Positions 32,935 through 41,098 of a DNA stretch of 64,000 bases are shown one piece after another; position 1 is the stretch's first letter; each line of letters begins with the position of its first letter. Below the pieces are notes generated by a model. That model was not told the origin of the DNA and made no database searches. It was given only the letters and a program-made list of their open reading frames with translations. The position numbers and the translations under genes are program-made. This stretch comes from Listeria immobilis. Its GTDB lineage: Bacteria; Bacillota; Bacilli; Lactobacillales; Listeriaceae. Location of the stretch: positions 119,187 to 183,186 of the forward strand of contig NZ_JAASTZ010000006.1 of NCBI RefSeq assembly GCF_014322765.1, written 5' to 3'.

Positions 32935-33576
32935 ATGCAACGGCTAAAAACAAAAAAGAAATGGCTACCAGCTTTAATTGTCGCAATTTTAATAGGTATA
33001 GTAGTCATCCTGGCAATTATGTTCGGTTTCTTCCAGCGTCAAGAAGTTTATGATAAATATGATGTAGCATATGAAATAGAAGGCGAATTATATGAAGTAT
33101 TTCCAATTAGCACAACGGATATTGGTGTAGATAAAAAATCATCGGATAAACATTTCTATTTCCGAGTGAATAGTTATTATAATATCGATTATTTATTTAG
33201 ATTAGCCTATAAACAATACGAAATAAATGAGCCATCTACCAATAAGTATTACTCAGGTTTAATTGATTACAGTGTTGCCGATAACGCCTACGTAACGCAG
33301 AAAGATGTCTATATGACGAAGGATGAATCGTATGCAACGTATGATTTTTTTGATAAAACTGGTAAGAAAATCTATACGTATAATCCTGAAGAAACCTCTA
33401 CAGATGATTATATCGTCCGCATTAAACCAACCATTTTACAAGGCTACGAAAAAAGTGATATTGGTAGTTATGACGACTACTTAGATATTACAGCGCTATT
33501 TAAGGATAAACTTGGAATGGATGTAAACGTTCGAATAGATGATGCAAAAAACATGGTGATTTTCTCTATTAAATAA
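32935..33576 (+). CDS. Membrane-anchored protein of unknown function
   Basis: A 213-residue protein with a lysine-rich N-terminus, one transmembrane helix (about residues 12-34, ALIVAILIGIVVILAIMFGF) and an extracytoplasmic domain rich in Tyr and Asp with alternating strand patterns (YDKYDVAYEIEGELYEVFPI). There is no lipobox, sortase signal or known catalytic motif. The ATG at 32935 is better spaced from AAAGGATG than the in-frame ATG at 32926. It stands alone after the SRP RNA. I do not recognise the family. Confidence 0.7.
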   Translation: MQRLKTKKKWLPALIVAILIGIVVILAIMFGFFQRQEVYDKYDVAYEIEGELYEVFPISTTDIGVDKKSSDKHFYFRVNSYYNIDYLFRLAYKQYEINEPSTNKYYSGLIDYSVADNAYVTQKDVYMTKDESYATYDFFDKTGKKIYTYNPEETSTDDYIVRIKPTILQGYEKSDIGSYDDYLDITALFKDKLGMDVNVRIDDAKNMVIFSIK

Positions 33577-33593
33577 AGAAATGCCACCATATA

Positions 33594-33680
33594 CAGTGCG
33601 CCCCTAAATTTAGACCAAAAAATCTAATTTTAGGGGCGTATTTTAATTGGCTAAATAGGATAAATTCAAGGGGGAAATAA
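33594..33680 (+). mobile_element. Remnant of the left end of an IS3-family element
   Basis: The stretch from CAGTGCGCCCC is nearly identical over about 63 bp to the IS end at 63926-63990, including the internal palindrome around GACCAAAAAATC and the GGCGTATTTTAATTGGCTAAAT segment. At 63979 the transposase frame reads TTG-GCT-AAA-TAT; here it reads TTG-GCT-AAA-TAG, a stop. Similarity then fades, so this is a solo decayed end. Its palindrome may now act as terminator for the gene ending at 33576. Confidence 0.65.
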
Positions 33681-33712
33681 AAAAGTCAAGCCTTCTTTAA
33701 AGGGACTTGACT
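33676..33712 (-). terminator. Terminator of the small minus-strand gene
   Basis: AGTCAAG (33684-33690) pairs with CTTGACT (33706-33712). On the minus strand the hairpin runs into TTTTTTATTT. Confidence 0.65.
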
Positions 33713-33784
33713 CAAAATTTTTATTAAATCGTTTTCTTTTTTGCAGTTTTAAAATGACAGAGTGAATAACTAAATTCTTATAAT

Positions 33785-33949
33785 TTAGCTTCGTTCATTC
33801 CGCTTTTCTTCATTGTTTACTGCTTCTTTTTGCAATTCCTGCTCGGTTTCTGGAACTTTTATGTCATCCGGAAAAATAATCGAAAAATGTTCTTTTTTGA
33901 CTACTTTACTATTTTTAGATTCTTCCGGCATATCACGTTTAACAGCCAT
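33785..33949 (-). CDS. 54-residue charged hypothetical protein
   Basis: A short ORF beginning MAVKRDMPEESKNSKVVKKE, with an F-S-I-I-F-P centre and a Glu/Lys/Arg-rich end. CGAGGTGAT lies 5 bases before the ATG, and a terminator sits 73 bases after the stop, so this is a complete small transcription unit. It has no membrane helix and is probably disordered or a short helix. It occupies the gap between the IS remnant and the sigma-54 promoter, divergent from the PTS operon. The function is unknown. Confidence 0.6.
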   Translation of the reverse strand: MAVKRDMPEESKNSKVVKKEHFSIIFPDDIKVPETEQELQKEAVNNEEKRNERS

Positions 33950-34027
33950 CATTATCACCTCGAACTATTTGTATTACTTACTCCATGCTCATTATAACAC
34001 AAAACGGAATAAGGATAAATTCATTGG

Positions 34028-34082
34028 AACTGTGTAATGTTAGCGCTTACTTACACAGTTTTTTAGGCTATGTGTGTAAGCG
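34028..34082 (+). promoter_or_regulatory. Inverted-repeat cluster upstream of the sigma-54 promoter (candidate enhancer)
   Basis: AACTGTGTAA (34028-34037) pairs with TTACACAGTT (34051-34060), and CGCTTACTTACACA overlaps it and is mirrored by TGTGTGTAAGCG (34071-34082). The repeats lie 65-120 bp before the -24 element, the usual range for LevR/ManR-type activators. The first repeat followed by T6 could also be a terminator. Confidence 0.5.
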
Positions 34083-34146
34083 TTTTTTGGGGATAAGAAA
34101 GATAGTAAATACAAGTAAGTTTGTATCCTTGGAACATTTCAATGAG

Positions 34147-34163
34147 TTGGCACAAAAATTGCA
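34147..34163 (+). promoter_or_regulatory. Sigma-54 (-24/-12) promoter
   Basis: TTGGCAC-AAAAA-TTGCA matches the sigma-54 consensus TTGGCAC-N5-TTGCW exactly, on the correct strand for the PTS operon at 34394. Transcription would start near 34175, leaving a leader of about 220 nt. Listeria uses sigma-54 mainly for PTS operons. Confidence 0.85.
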
Positions 34164-34393
34164 ATAAAGTAAAGTGAATCTAAATGTAAGCCTTATCATG
34201 AAGCGGAGAGGAGGACTCCCAATATTTCACGAGGTGTGCAAAGGTTCCATCTGATTTATTTTTCGTAATGGGGATTGTGAAAAATAAAGTGAACAGATAT
34301 AGCTGACTAGCTTAAAGGGGATATATACATAGAAATTATATTTGGTTTCAAGAGATGAGCGATAAATAAAAAGGAAAAATGGGAGGATATAAT

Positions 34394-35758
34394 ATGAATG
34401 GATTAACAGCATTTTTAGAAAAGTATTTTGTACCAGTAGCTGCGAAAATTGGTTCGCAAAAACATTTAGTGGCATTACGTGATGCATTTATTTCAACAAT
34501 GCCAATTACAATGGCTGGCTCAATTGCGGTACTTTTAAATGCCTTTTTCAGAGATTTTCCGACTGACTGGGGATGGACAGGCTTTGTTTCAGCAATGCAA
34601 CCGCTAATCGAAGTTAATGGATACGTATACAATGGGACGTTAGCGATTGTATCAATTATTTTTGCTTTTTCACTAGGTTATAATTTATCGAAAGTGTATG
34701 AGGTGGATCGTCTAGCTGGGGGGCTAGTATCACTTGCTGCTTTTGTTATGAACTTAACTGTTACTGTTAGCTTAGATGCAGTAAAAGGTGCAATTGCCGC
34801 TGCTAATGCTAATTTTGATGTAAATATGTTACCAGAAGAATTTACTGGAGTTCCAGGATTCTTTAATCTTAGCCAGGTAAATGGTACAGGTTTGTTTACT
34901 GCAATGATTTTCGGTTTTATTTCAACTATTATTTACGCGAAACTTATGCGTAGAAATATTATTATTAAAATGCCAGATACTGTTCCACCGGCAGTAAGTA
35001 AAGCATTTGCAGCGATTATTCCTGCTCTTGTGGCGCTTTATGTAGTGGGGATTATTGACTGGGCGTTCTTTAAAATTACGGATATGGATGTTATTACGTG
35101 GATTTCCAAAACAATCCAAGAACCGTTGCTTTCACTTTCGCAAGGTTACGGGGCAGTTTTACTAGTTACTTTCTTAGTGCAGCTATTATGGTTCTTCGGG
35201 ATTCATGGTCCAAACGTTCTTGCACCAGTTTTAGAATCGCTATGGGGTACGGCACAACTGCAAAACATTAGTGCAGCACAAGAAGGCGTTAAATTACCAT
35301 TCGAATGGGTACGTGGCTCTTTCGATGCTTATGTATGGATGGGTGGATCAGGTGGAACGCTCGTACTGATTATTGCCTTACTTATGTTCTCAAAACGAGC
35401 GGATGCGCGAACAGTGGCAAAATTATCACTGGCTCCGGGTATATTTAATATCAATGAACCAATCATGTTCGGTTTACCTATTGTATTAAATACTATCTAT
35501 TTAATACCGTTTCTTATCGCACCAATGGTAATGGTTACGATTGCTTATTTTGCAACAACACTTGGGCTGGTTGAACCAGTTAAAATTGCAGTAGTTTGGG
35601 TAATGCCACCACTGCTGAATTCATTCCTAGCAACTGGAGGAGATTGGATGGCACCGGTGATTTCACTCATAAATATGGTCGTCGCTTTCTTGATTTGGGT
35701 ACCATTTGTTATTACCGCAAATCGGGTTGGTGTACCAGAAGAAGAGATGAAAGCTTAG
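34394..35758 (+). CDS. PTS cellobiose/oligosaccharide-type EIIC permease
   Basis: A 454-residue polytopic permease of the lactose/cellobiose EIIC family. It opens with GLTAFLEKYFVPVAAKIGSQ, has the conserved WFFGIHGPNVLAPVLE segment in the second half, and G-I-F-N-I-N-E-P-I-M-F-G-L-P, a sugar-binding motif of this family. It would import a beta-glucoside or related sugar with phosphorylation by a separate EIIA/EIIB, which are not encoded here, so it must borrow them. GGGAGG precedes the ATG at 34394. It heads a four-gene operon under a sigma-54 promoter. Confidence 0.9.
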   Translation: MNGLTAFLEKYFVPVAAKIGSQKHLVALRDAFISTMPITMAGSIAVLLNAFFRDFPTDWGWTGFVSAMQPLIEVNGYVYNGTLAIVSIIFAFSLGYNLSKVYEVDRLAGGLVSLAAFVMNLTVTVSLDAVKGAIAAANANFDVNMLPEEFTGVPGFFNLSQVNGTGLFTAMIFGFISTIIYAKLMRRNIIIKMPDTVPPAVSKAFAAIIPALVALYVVGIIDWAFFKITDMDVITWISKTIQEPLLSLSQGYGAVLLVTFLVQLLWFFGIHGPNVLAPVLESLWGTAQLQNISAAQEGVKLPFEWVRGSFDAYVWMGGSGGTLVLIIALLMFSKRADARTVAKLSLAPGIFNINEPIMFGLPIVLNTIYLIPFLIAPMVMVTIAYFATTLGLVEPVKIAVVWVMPPLLNSFLATGGDWMAPVISLINMVVAFLIWVPFVITANRVGVPEEEMKA

Positions 35759-35771
35759 AAATAATAAGTTT

Positions 35772-35804
35772 CTGGCTAGGTACATTCACTTTGTATCTAG
35801 CCAG
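35772..35804 (+). other. Intra-operon hairpin after the EIIC gene
   Basis: CTGGCTAGGTACA (35772-35784) pairs with TGTATCTAGCCAG (35792-35804) with one wobble. There is no T-tract, so it is more likely an RNA-processing or mRNA-stabilising hairpin than a terminator. Confidence 0.55.
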
Positions 35805-35890
35805 TATATCATGTAGGATTTCCTGCGCTATTTTTATTCATTGCAAGAAGCAGAAGATAAAGTTAAACTATATATAAGGAGGTTTTTTAA

Positions 35891-36112
35891 ATGATTATTC
35901 TTAATTGCCCAATGAAACGAGATTATATTACTGAATTACTAGAAACATACGATAAAGATGGTGTGACTTTTAAAAAAATAGATGAACAAGGCATGAAATT
36001 GACATTTGAAACAAACATTGAGGATGAAGATAAAGCAGTAAAAATTGCAAAAGAAACAATTAAGGCAACGGAAATAGGTTCAGTTCTTTATTTCCAAGTT
36101 AGTGTGGGCTAA
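35891..36112 (+). CDS. Small hypothetical protein of the PTS operon
   Basis: A 73-residue soluble protein with an alpha/beta pattern (FKKIDEQGMKLTFETNIEDE, then DKAVKIAKETIKA, then SVLYFQVSVG), compatible with a ferredoxin-like small fold. AAGGAGG lies 9 bases before the ATG, a strong site. It stands 132 bases after the EIIC gene, beyond the hairpin, and is coupled to the next gene (ATG one base after the stop). I do not recognise a family; it may modulate the permease. Confidence 0.68.
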   Translation: MIILNCPMKRDYITELLETYDKDGVTFKKIDEQGMKLTFETNIEDEDKAVKIAKETIKATEIGSVLYFQVSVG

Positions 36113-36113
36113 A

Positions 36114-36317
36114 ATGAAGATTGTTAATGCACTATTTATTATTAGTATTGGTCTTATTATTATTATGTTTAGTCCTTCCTATGGAAAAGATGGAATGGCT
36201 AGTGTGCCTCTTTTAGTTACTGGTCTTGTAGTTGTTCTAATTGGCTGCCTTTTTATCGTGCTAAAAATCCGTAAAGATAAGAAAGAAAAGAATCAGAAGG
36301 AGTCGGTTAAAAAGTGA
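36114..36317 (+). CDS. Small two-helix membrane protein of the PTS operon
   Basis: A 67-residue protein: two transmembrane helices (about residues 4-20 and 31-53) and a strongly basic tail (KIRKDKKEKNQKESVKK). The ATG one base after the preceding stop is preferred to the GTG at 36102 inside the upstream gene. Its own stop overlaps the GTG of the next gene (GTGA). The role is unknown; a scaffold or permease partner is possible from context. Confidence 0.62.
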   Translation: MKIVNALFIISIGLIIIMFSPSYGKDGMASVPLLVTGLVVVLIGCLFIVLKIRKDKKEKNQKESVKK

Positions 36318-36778
36318 ATGTAACACAGAAATTATATATATCCCAAAAGGAATGCTTTGACACAATAGTTAATTCAGCAATTTATGACGTAAAAAATGCT
36401 ACGGGAAAAACAGTTCAAAGACATAAATTAGAAGGATATAAATATCAAAGAACCATGTCCAACGGGGCTCTTGCTACAACAAAAATTGTTCAAGTAAAGC
36501 CATATGAACTATACCAATTCGAAACGAGCAGCCGAGTAAATAAACATACAACCACCTATACAATTAAATCTACAAGTGAAACAACATGTGAGGTTACATA
36601 TAACGAATCAATCGAAACAGAAAAAGCATTAAATAAAATGAATAATATTATTGTTGGCTTTATGTTTGGTTTTTTCCGTAAGAAACGTGTGAAAAATTTG
36701 CTAAAATCAATTGAGCTTTCGGTTATTAATGAAAGTAAGAAGAAGCAAGAGAAGTTAGCCGCTAAAAGGGAACAATAA
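36314..36778 (+). CDS. DUF3284-family protein
   Basis: A 154-residue protein with a lipid-binding START/SRPBCC-like strand pattern (QRHKLEGYKYQRTMSN, YQFETSSRVNKHTTTYTIKS), one hydrophobic stretch (NNIIVGFMFGFF) and a basic C-terminus. DUF3284 proteins occur beside cellobiose-type PTS genes in Firmicutes, which fits this operon. The GTG start overlaps the previous stop and has AAGGAGTCGG upstream. It ends the operon; a terminator follows. Confidence 0.72.
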   Translation: MNVTQKLYISQKECFDTIVNSAIYDVKNATGKTVQRHKLEGYKYQRTMSNGALATTKIVQVKPYELYQFETSSRVNKHTTTYTIKSTSETTCEVTYNESIETEKALNKMNNIIVGFMFGFFRKKRVKNLLKSIELSVINESKKKQEKLAAKREQ

Positions 36779-36783
36779 AATCT

Positions 36784-36818
36784 AGAATCGGGCTTTTTCG
36801 AAAGTCGGGTTCTTTTTT
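36784..36818 (+). terminator. Terminator of the sigma-54 PTS operon
   Basis: AGAATCGGGCTTT pairs with AAAGTCGGGTTCT (one mismatch, two G-U pairs) around a TTCG loop and is followed by T7. Confidence 0.75.
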
Positions 36819-36869
36819 TGAGGATAGCTGGGTTTAGTGTAGTAAGGCGTGGGTTTAAATTGGGTTTAT

Positions 36870-36972
36870 AAAACAAAGTACGTTTTGAAAGTTCTGCAAA
36901 GGATTAAATCCTCGCGTTGCTCGGATCTATATTGAAGAACTAAATCAAAACAAAGTACGTTTTGAAAGTTCT
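36870..36972. repeat. 26-bp direct repeats upstream of dnaX
   Basis: A 26-bp sequence containing AACAAAGTACGTTTTGAAAG occurs identically at 36870-36895 and 36947-36972, 77 bp apart. Each copy has AAAAC/GTTTT arms, and TTGAAGAACT (near 36932) is mirrored by AGTTCTTCAA at the end of the second copy. They lie 57 bp or more before dnaX and could be regulatory or a duplication scar. Confidence 0.6.
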
Positions 36973-37028
36973 TCAACATTACGTTATAATAAAACTATTA
37001 AATGGTTTTAGATAAAGGAGAGTGGCAG

Positions 37029-38765
37029 ATGGCGTATCAGGCTTTGTATCGGGTTTTTCGGCCGCAGTCGTTTCAGGATGTTGTGGGACAGGAACATGTG
37101 ACGAAAACGTTGAAGAATGCCATTGTGCAAAATAAAACATCGCATGCTTATTTATTTTCAGGGCCTCGGGGAACCGGGAAGACAAGTGCGGCGAAAATTT
37201 TTGCGAAGGCGATTAACTGTGAGCATGGTCATGACGGAGAGCCTTGCAACGAGTGTGAGGTTTGTAAAGGAACAACGGATGGTTCTATACCAGATGTTCT
37301 TGAAATTGATGCCGCTAGTAACAACGGAGTCGAGGAAATTCGAGACATTCGGGAAAAAGTAAAATATGCGCCTACTGTGGCGAAATATAAAGTATATATT
37401 ATTGATGAAGTGCATATGTTATCGACGGGAGCATTTAATGCATTACTAAAAACGCTAGAAGAACCGCCGAAGCATGTCATTTTTATTTTGGCAACTACAG
37501 AGCCACACAAATTACCACTAACCATTATTTCACGTGTTCAACGATTTGATTTTAAACGAATCACAACACAAGATATTATAGGGCGTTTAGAGTTTATTTT
37601 AAAAGAAGAAAAAATTCCTTATGATGAAAAAGCATTAATGATTGTGGCGCGAGCAGCTGAAGGTGGGATGCGTGACGCACTTAGCTTACTGGATCAAGTG
37701 ATTTCTTATGGGTCAGAAGAAGTTACCGTGGAAGATGCGCTTGAAATTACAGGATCAGTTGCACAAGGATTACTTACTAAACTCGTTAGTGATGCTTTCG
37801 ATGGTGATGCGGCAGAAGCGATTTCCACATTGACAGCATTACTTGCAGAAGGAAAAGATCCAGTTCGTCTTGTAGAAGATTTACTTGTTTTCTTTAGAGA
37901 TGTATTGCTTTATCAAAAAGCACCTAATTTGGAAGAAACACTAGAGCGAGCATTAATTGATGATGAATTTGTGACCCTTGCAAAACGAGCAGATTCATTA
38001 AAAATATATGAGTTTGTTAAAATTTTAAATACGGCACAGCAACAAATGCGTTTTTCAAATCATCCGGGCATTTATGTGGAGGTAGCACTCGTTCAGCTAA
38101 CACAAGCTGGGCAAGGAGCGGCTGGGAATGTGGCGTCAGTTGAGGCAGTAGCAACTGGGGATGTATCAGATTTAAAAAAACAATTGGAGCAAATGCAACA
38201 AGAACTTCAAACATTAAAAAAACAAATTGTAAGCGGAGCGAGCGCGGGACCTGCCGAAAAACCGGCACAAAACCGAGGCGGCTCAAAAAAACAAATCAAT
38301 AATGGCAAACAATTCAAAGCACCTATTGGTAAAATTAATCATGTTTTAGGAGAAGCGAAAAAAGAAAATTTACAGTTGATCAGAGGGTGTTGGGGCGAGT
38401 TATTATCTATGTTAATGGCCTCTCAAGCCGCACTTTTAAATGATGCGGAACCTGTGGCTGCATCTCTAGACACTTTTGTGTTAAAATTTAAGCATGAGAT
38501 TCACTGTCAAATGGCGATGGATAATCCAAACTTTGTAGAAACTATTACGTCGAGTATTGCACGTCTTACCAAAATAAATTATACTTTTATTGGAATCCCA
38601 GAAGATCAATGGGCTGAAGTAAGAGAAAATTTCCTGCAAAGTCACGGCGGAACTGCGGATTCAGAGGAAGGTGTAAATTCAGAAGCTAGAAAACCAGCTG
38701 AAGATTCATTTGTTTCAGAAGCGACAAAACTAGTTGGTGAAGATTTGCTTGAAATTAAAGATTAA
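37029..38765 (+). CDS. dnaX: DNA polymerase III subunits gamma/tau
   Basis: A 578-residue clamp-loader ATPase. Walker A GPRGTGKT is at residues 45-52, the zinc-binding cysteines are at 64, 73, 76 and 79, Walker B DEVH is near 126, the SRC-like sensor is in ISRVQRFDF, and a C-terminal tau-like extension follows a Gln/Lys-rich linker (about 385-430). It loads the beta clamp and couples polymerases at the fork. The ATG at 37029 follows AAAGGAG; the upstream frame is rejected. I see no clear slippage sequence for a truncated gamma form. It begins the conserved dnaX-ybaB-recR-yaaL block. Confidence 0.95.
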   Translation: MAYQALYRVFRPQSFQDVVGQEHVTKTLKNAIVQNKTSHAYLFSGPRGTGKTSAAKIFAKAINCEHGHDGEPCNECEVCKGTTDGSIPDVLEIDAASNNGVEEIRDIREKVKYAPTVAKYKVYIIDEVHMLSTGAFNALLKTLEEPPKHVIFILATTEPHKLPLTIISRVQRFDFKRITTQDIIGRLEFILKEEKIPYDEKALMIVARAAEGGMRDALSLLDQVISYGSEEVTVEDALEITGSVAQGLLTKLVSDAFDGDAAEAISTLTALLAEGKDPVRLVEDLLVFFRDVLLYQKAPNLEETLERALIDDEFVTLAKRADSLKIYEFVKILNTAQQQMRFSNHPGIYVEVALVQLTQAGQGAAGNVASVEAVATGDVSDLKKQLEQMQQELQTLKKQIVSGASAGPAEKPAQNRGGSKKQINNGKQFKAPIGKINHVLGEAKKENLQLIRGCWGELLSMLMASQAALLNDAEPVAASLDTFVLKFKHEIHCQMAMDNPNFVETITSSIARLTKINYTFIGIPEDQWAEVRENFLQSHGGTADSEEGVNSEARKPAEDSFVSEATKLVGEDLLEIKD

Positions 38766-38794
38766 AAAACAATAGAAGAAAGAGGAGATTATTC

Positions 38795-39112
38795 ATGCGT
38801 GGAATGGGAAATATGCAAGGTATGATGAAACAAATGCAAAAAATGCAAAAGGAAATGGCGAAAGCGCAAGCGGATTTAGAAGTACAAGAATTTACTGGAA
38901 CAGCTGGGGGCGGAATAGTTACAGTAAAAGCTACTGGTAAACGCGCCATTACAGATGTGATTATAAATGAAGAAGTAGTAGATCCGGAAGATATTGAAAT
39001 GCTACAAGATTTAATACTTGCTGCTACAAATGATGTACTAAAACAAATTGAAGATACAACTTCACAAACAATGGGTAAATTCACACAAGGATTAAATCTT
39101 CCTGGAATGTAA
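38795..39112 (+). CDS. YbaB/EbfC nucleoid-associated protein
   Basis: A 105-residue protein with a Met/Gln/Lys-rich coiled-coil N-terminus ([20 protein letters not shown]) and the conserved core [19 protein letters not shown] with [11 protein letters not shown], characteristic of the YbaB/EbfC (YaaK) family, which binds DNA as a dimer. It lies 29 bases after dnaX with GAGGAG before the ATG. The gene is a constant partner of dnaX and recR in Firmicutes. Confidence 0.93.
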   Translation: MRGMGNMQGMMKQMQKMQKEMAKAQADLEVQEFTGTAGGGIVTVKATGKRAITDVIINEEVVDPEDIEMLQDLILAATNDVLKQIEDTTSQTMGKFTQGLNLPGM

Positions 39113-39123
39113 TATTGTTTGAT

Positions 39124-39165
39124 TTGAGACTCTTGGATAAATTACAAGAGTCTCAACTATTTTTT
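39124..39165 (+). terminator. Terminator between ybaB and recR
   Basis: A perfect 12-bp stem TTGAGACTCTTG/CAAGAGTCTCAA with a 9-base loop, followed after four bases by T6. It implies that recR has its own promoter or depends on read-through. Confidence 0.75.
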
Positions 39166-39172
39166 AAAAGAT

Positions 39173-39188
39173 TGTTTCACGTGAAACA
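39173..39188. promoter_or_regulatory. parS site (ParB/Spo0J binding), perfect match
   Basis: TGTTTCACGTGAAACA, identical to the site at 363, lies in the ybaB-recR gap just after the terminator and before the recR ribosome site. Confidence 0.88.
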
Positions 39189-39222
39189 TTGTGTAATTCA
39201 AAGGTGAGAGGAAGACGAGATT

Positions 39223-39819
39223 ATGCATTATCCTGAGCCGATAACGAAATTAATGGACAGTTTTATGAAATTACCGGGTATCGGACCCAAGTCGGCAGCG
39301 AGATTAGCTTTTTATGTGCTTGATATGAAAGAAGATGATGTGTTAGATTTTGCAAAAGCATTAGTTGATGCAAAAAGAAATCTGAGCTTTTGTTCTGTTT
39401 GCGGTCATATTACTGATAAAGATCCATGTTATATTTGTGCAGATACTTCACGGGATCGTAGCGTTCTTTGTGTAGTTCAAGAATCAAAAGATGTAATTGC
39501 AATGGAAAAAATGCGCGATTTTCATGGTTTATACCACGTGCTGCATGGGACAATTTCTCCAATGGATGGGATTGGACCAGAAGATATTAATATTCCAGAT
39601 TTACTTAAACGTTTGCAAGATGATACGATTGAGGAAGTTATTTTAGCGACAAACCCCAATGTAGAAGGGGAAGCTACTGCAATGTATATTTCCAGACTCT
39701 TAAAACCATCTGGTATAAAAATAACTAGAATAGCGCACGGTCTTCCAGTTGGCGGAGATCTTGAATACGCTGATGAAGTAACGCTTTCCAAAGCAATGGA
39801 AGGACGCAGAGAAGTCTAA
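39223..39819 (+). CDS. recR: Recombination mediator protein RecR
   Basis: A 198-residue protein in the RecR order: HhH (residues 10-27, [20 protein letters not shown]), the zinc finger with Cys57, Cys60, Cys69 and Cys72, a TOPRIM domain (about 80-175, [16 protein letters not shown] and [14 protein letters not shown]), and a C-terminal [20 protein letters not shown] segment. It helps load RecA with RecO at gaps. The ATG is preceded by GTGAGAGGAAG. yaaL follows by 14 bases. Confidence 0.95.
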   Translation: MHYPEPITKLMDSFMKLPGIGPKSAARLAFYVLDMKEDDVLDFAKALVDAKRNLSFCSVCGHITDKDPCYICADTSRDRSVLCVVQESKDVIAMEKMRDFHGLYHVLHGTISPMDGIGPEDINIPDLLKRLQDDTIEEVILATNPNVEGEATAMYISRLLKPSGIKITRIAHGLPVGGDLEYADEVTLSKAMEGRREV

Positions 39820-39833
39820 ACCGAGGTGATAAA

Positions 39834-40076
39834 ATGGAGTCTAGAAGTAATAAGTTTGGCCGAAAAAAAGAAAAGAAAATTGGAAAGTTACACAAAACCT
39901 ATGATGCTTATCTAATGGAGTTAATTGAAGTTACACAAGAAAACTGGCATAAACAAAAAGTGCTATTGCGTAAAAGCTTCGAATACGACCCAAATTTAGA
40001 ATATGAGGAAAAAAAGGCGGAAGCTCGCTATTTTTATCTTTTCAAAGAAGCTCGGAAAAGACAAATGAAGAAATAA
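39834..40076 (+). CDS. YaaL-family (DUF2508) protein
   Basis: An 80-residue, highly charged, helical protein (KFGRKKEKKIGKLHKTYDAY, then KKAEARYFYLFKEARKR) without membrane segment. The sequence and position after recR match the DUF2508 family exemplified by Bacillus YaaL, whose function is unknown. GAGGTG precedes the ATG. It ends the dnaX block before a bidirectional terminator. Confidence 0.85.
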   Translation: MESRSNKFGRKKEKKIGKLHKTYDAYLMELIEVTQENWHKQKVLLRKSFEYDPNLEYEEKKAEARYFYLFKEARKRQMKK

Positions 40077-40080
40077 ATAT

Positions 40081-40120
40081 AAAAAATCTACTAAGCCATT
40101 TGGGATAGTAGATTTTTTTA
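40081..40120. terminator. Bidirectional terminator after yaaL
   Basis: AAAAAATCTACTA pairs with TAGTAGATTTTTT around a 12-base loop. It serves yaaL (+) and the aldo/keto reductase gene (-). Confidence 0.85.
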
Positions 40121-40137
40121 TTTGAAGTTAAGAGTAG

Positions 40138-40980
40138 CTATACTTCCGAGCGAATGTACATTACATCTGGCGCATGGCTTACGCGTTCACCAGTGTTTAA
40201 ACGATCCAATTGATGCATATCTTTATCATCTAATGCAAAATCATAAATAGCGGCATTTTCTTTTATTCTTGCAGGAGTTTCTGATTTAGGAATAATTGAA
40301 ATATCATTTTGCAAATGCCAACGAAGCACGATTTGAGCAGGTGTTTTTCCGTGTTTTTGTCCTAAATTAATTAAAGTAGGTTCTTTTAAAACACTACCTC
40401 GACCAAGCGGGCTCCATGCTTGATGCACAATATGAAGTTCCTCTAAATAGCGGTGTAGCAAGTGATTTGGAAAGTATGGATGGGTTTCAACTTGGTCTAT
40501 AACAGGAAGCACATTTGCGTTTTTGCGAAGACGATCTAAGTGATGCGCTTCAAAATTACTTACACCAATTGCACGAACAAGCCCTTCATCATATAATTTT
40601 TCAACTGCACGCCATGTCTCGAAAAAAGTATCCTGTTTTGGCCAGTGGACTAAATATAAATCAACTTGATCTAATTGTAATTTTTTCTGTGACTGCTCAA
40701 AAGCACGAAGCGTCTCATCATAACCCTGCTCGTTGTTCCACATTTTCGTAGTGACAAAAAAATCATTTCGGTTTAAGCCGCTTGATTGAAAAAAATCCCC
40801 CAATTGTTTTTCGTTGTGGTAAAAAGATGCGGTATCAAATAAACGATACCCAACCTCCGCCGCTGTTTCAAGAGCAGTGCGCATCCGTTTTTCATCGGTT
40901 AGTTTATAAACTCCAAAACCGTGTTTAGGCATTTCAATTCCGTTGTTCAGTCTGTACGTATCAGAGAAAGAAAGTGTCAT
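40138..40980 (-). CDS. Aldo/keto reductase
   Basis: A 280-residue (beta/alpha)8 oxidoreductase. The catalytic tetrad is readable as Asp in LFDTASFY, Tyr in the same motif (A-S-F-Y-H-N-E), Lys in FVTTKMWN and His in LYLVHWP. The NADPH-contact segment IPKSETPARIKEN is present near the C-terminus. It reduces aldehydes and ketones to alcohols; closest in pattern to the 2,5-diketo-D-gluconate reductase/YvgN group. The ATG follows GGAGGTAATTTAA. It is a single gene, divergent from the Nudix gene. Confidence 0.9.
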   Translation of the reverse strand: MTLSFSDTYRLNNGIEMPKHGFGVYKLTDEKRMRTALETAAEVGYRLFDTASFYHNEKQLGDFFQSSGLNRNDFFVTTKMWNNEQGYDETLRAFEQSQKKLQLDQVDLYLVHWPKQDTFFETWRAVEKLYDEGLVRAIGVSNFEAHHLDRLRKNANVLPVIDQVETHPYFPNHLLHRYLEELHIVHQAWSPLGRGSVLKEPTLINLGQKHGKTPAQIVLRWHLQNDISIIPKSETPARIKENAAIYDFALDDKDMHQLDRLNTGERVSHAPDVMYIRSEV

Positions 40981-41098
40981 TTAAATTACCTCCTACTTAG
41001 TTTATTAATTTAAGCATACCAGAAAATGATAGATTTCTGTATAATGAAGGGGAGATTTAGTGGGTTTTAATAATTTAGTGAAAAATATAGGAGGAATT

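Noticed and set aside
33813..34037. 74-residue plus-strand ORF
   Set aside because: No ribosome site, and it is antisense to the 54-residue gene with a good one.
34030..34095. Two cre-like sites (TGTTAGCGCTTACT, TGTAAGCGTTTTTT)
   Set aside because: Each matches only 12 of 14 cre positions and both fall within inverted repeats upstream of a sigma-54 promoter, which explains them better.
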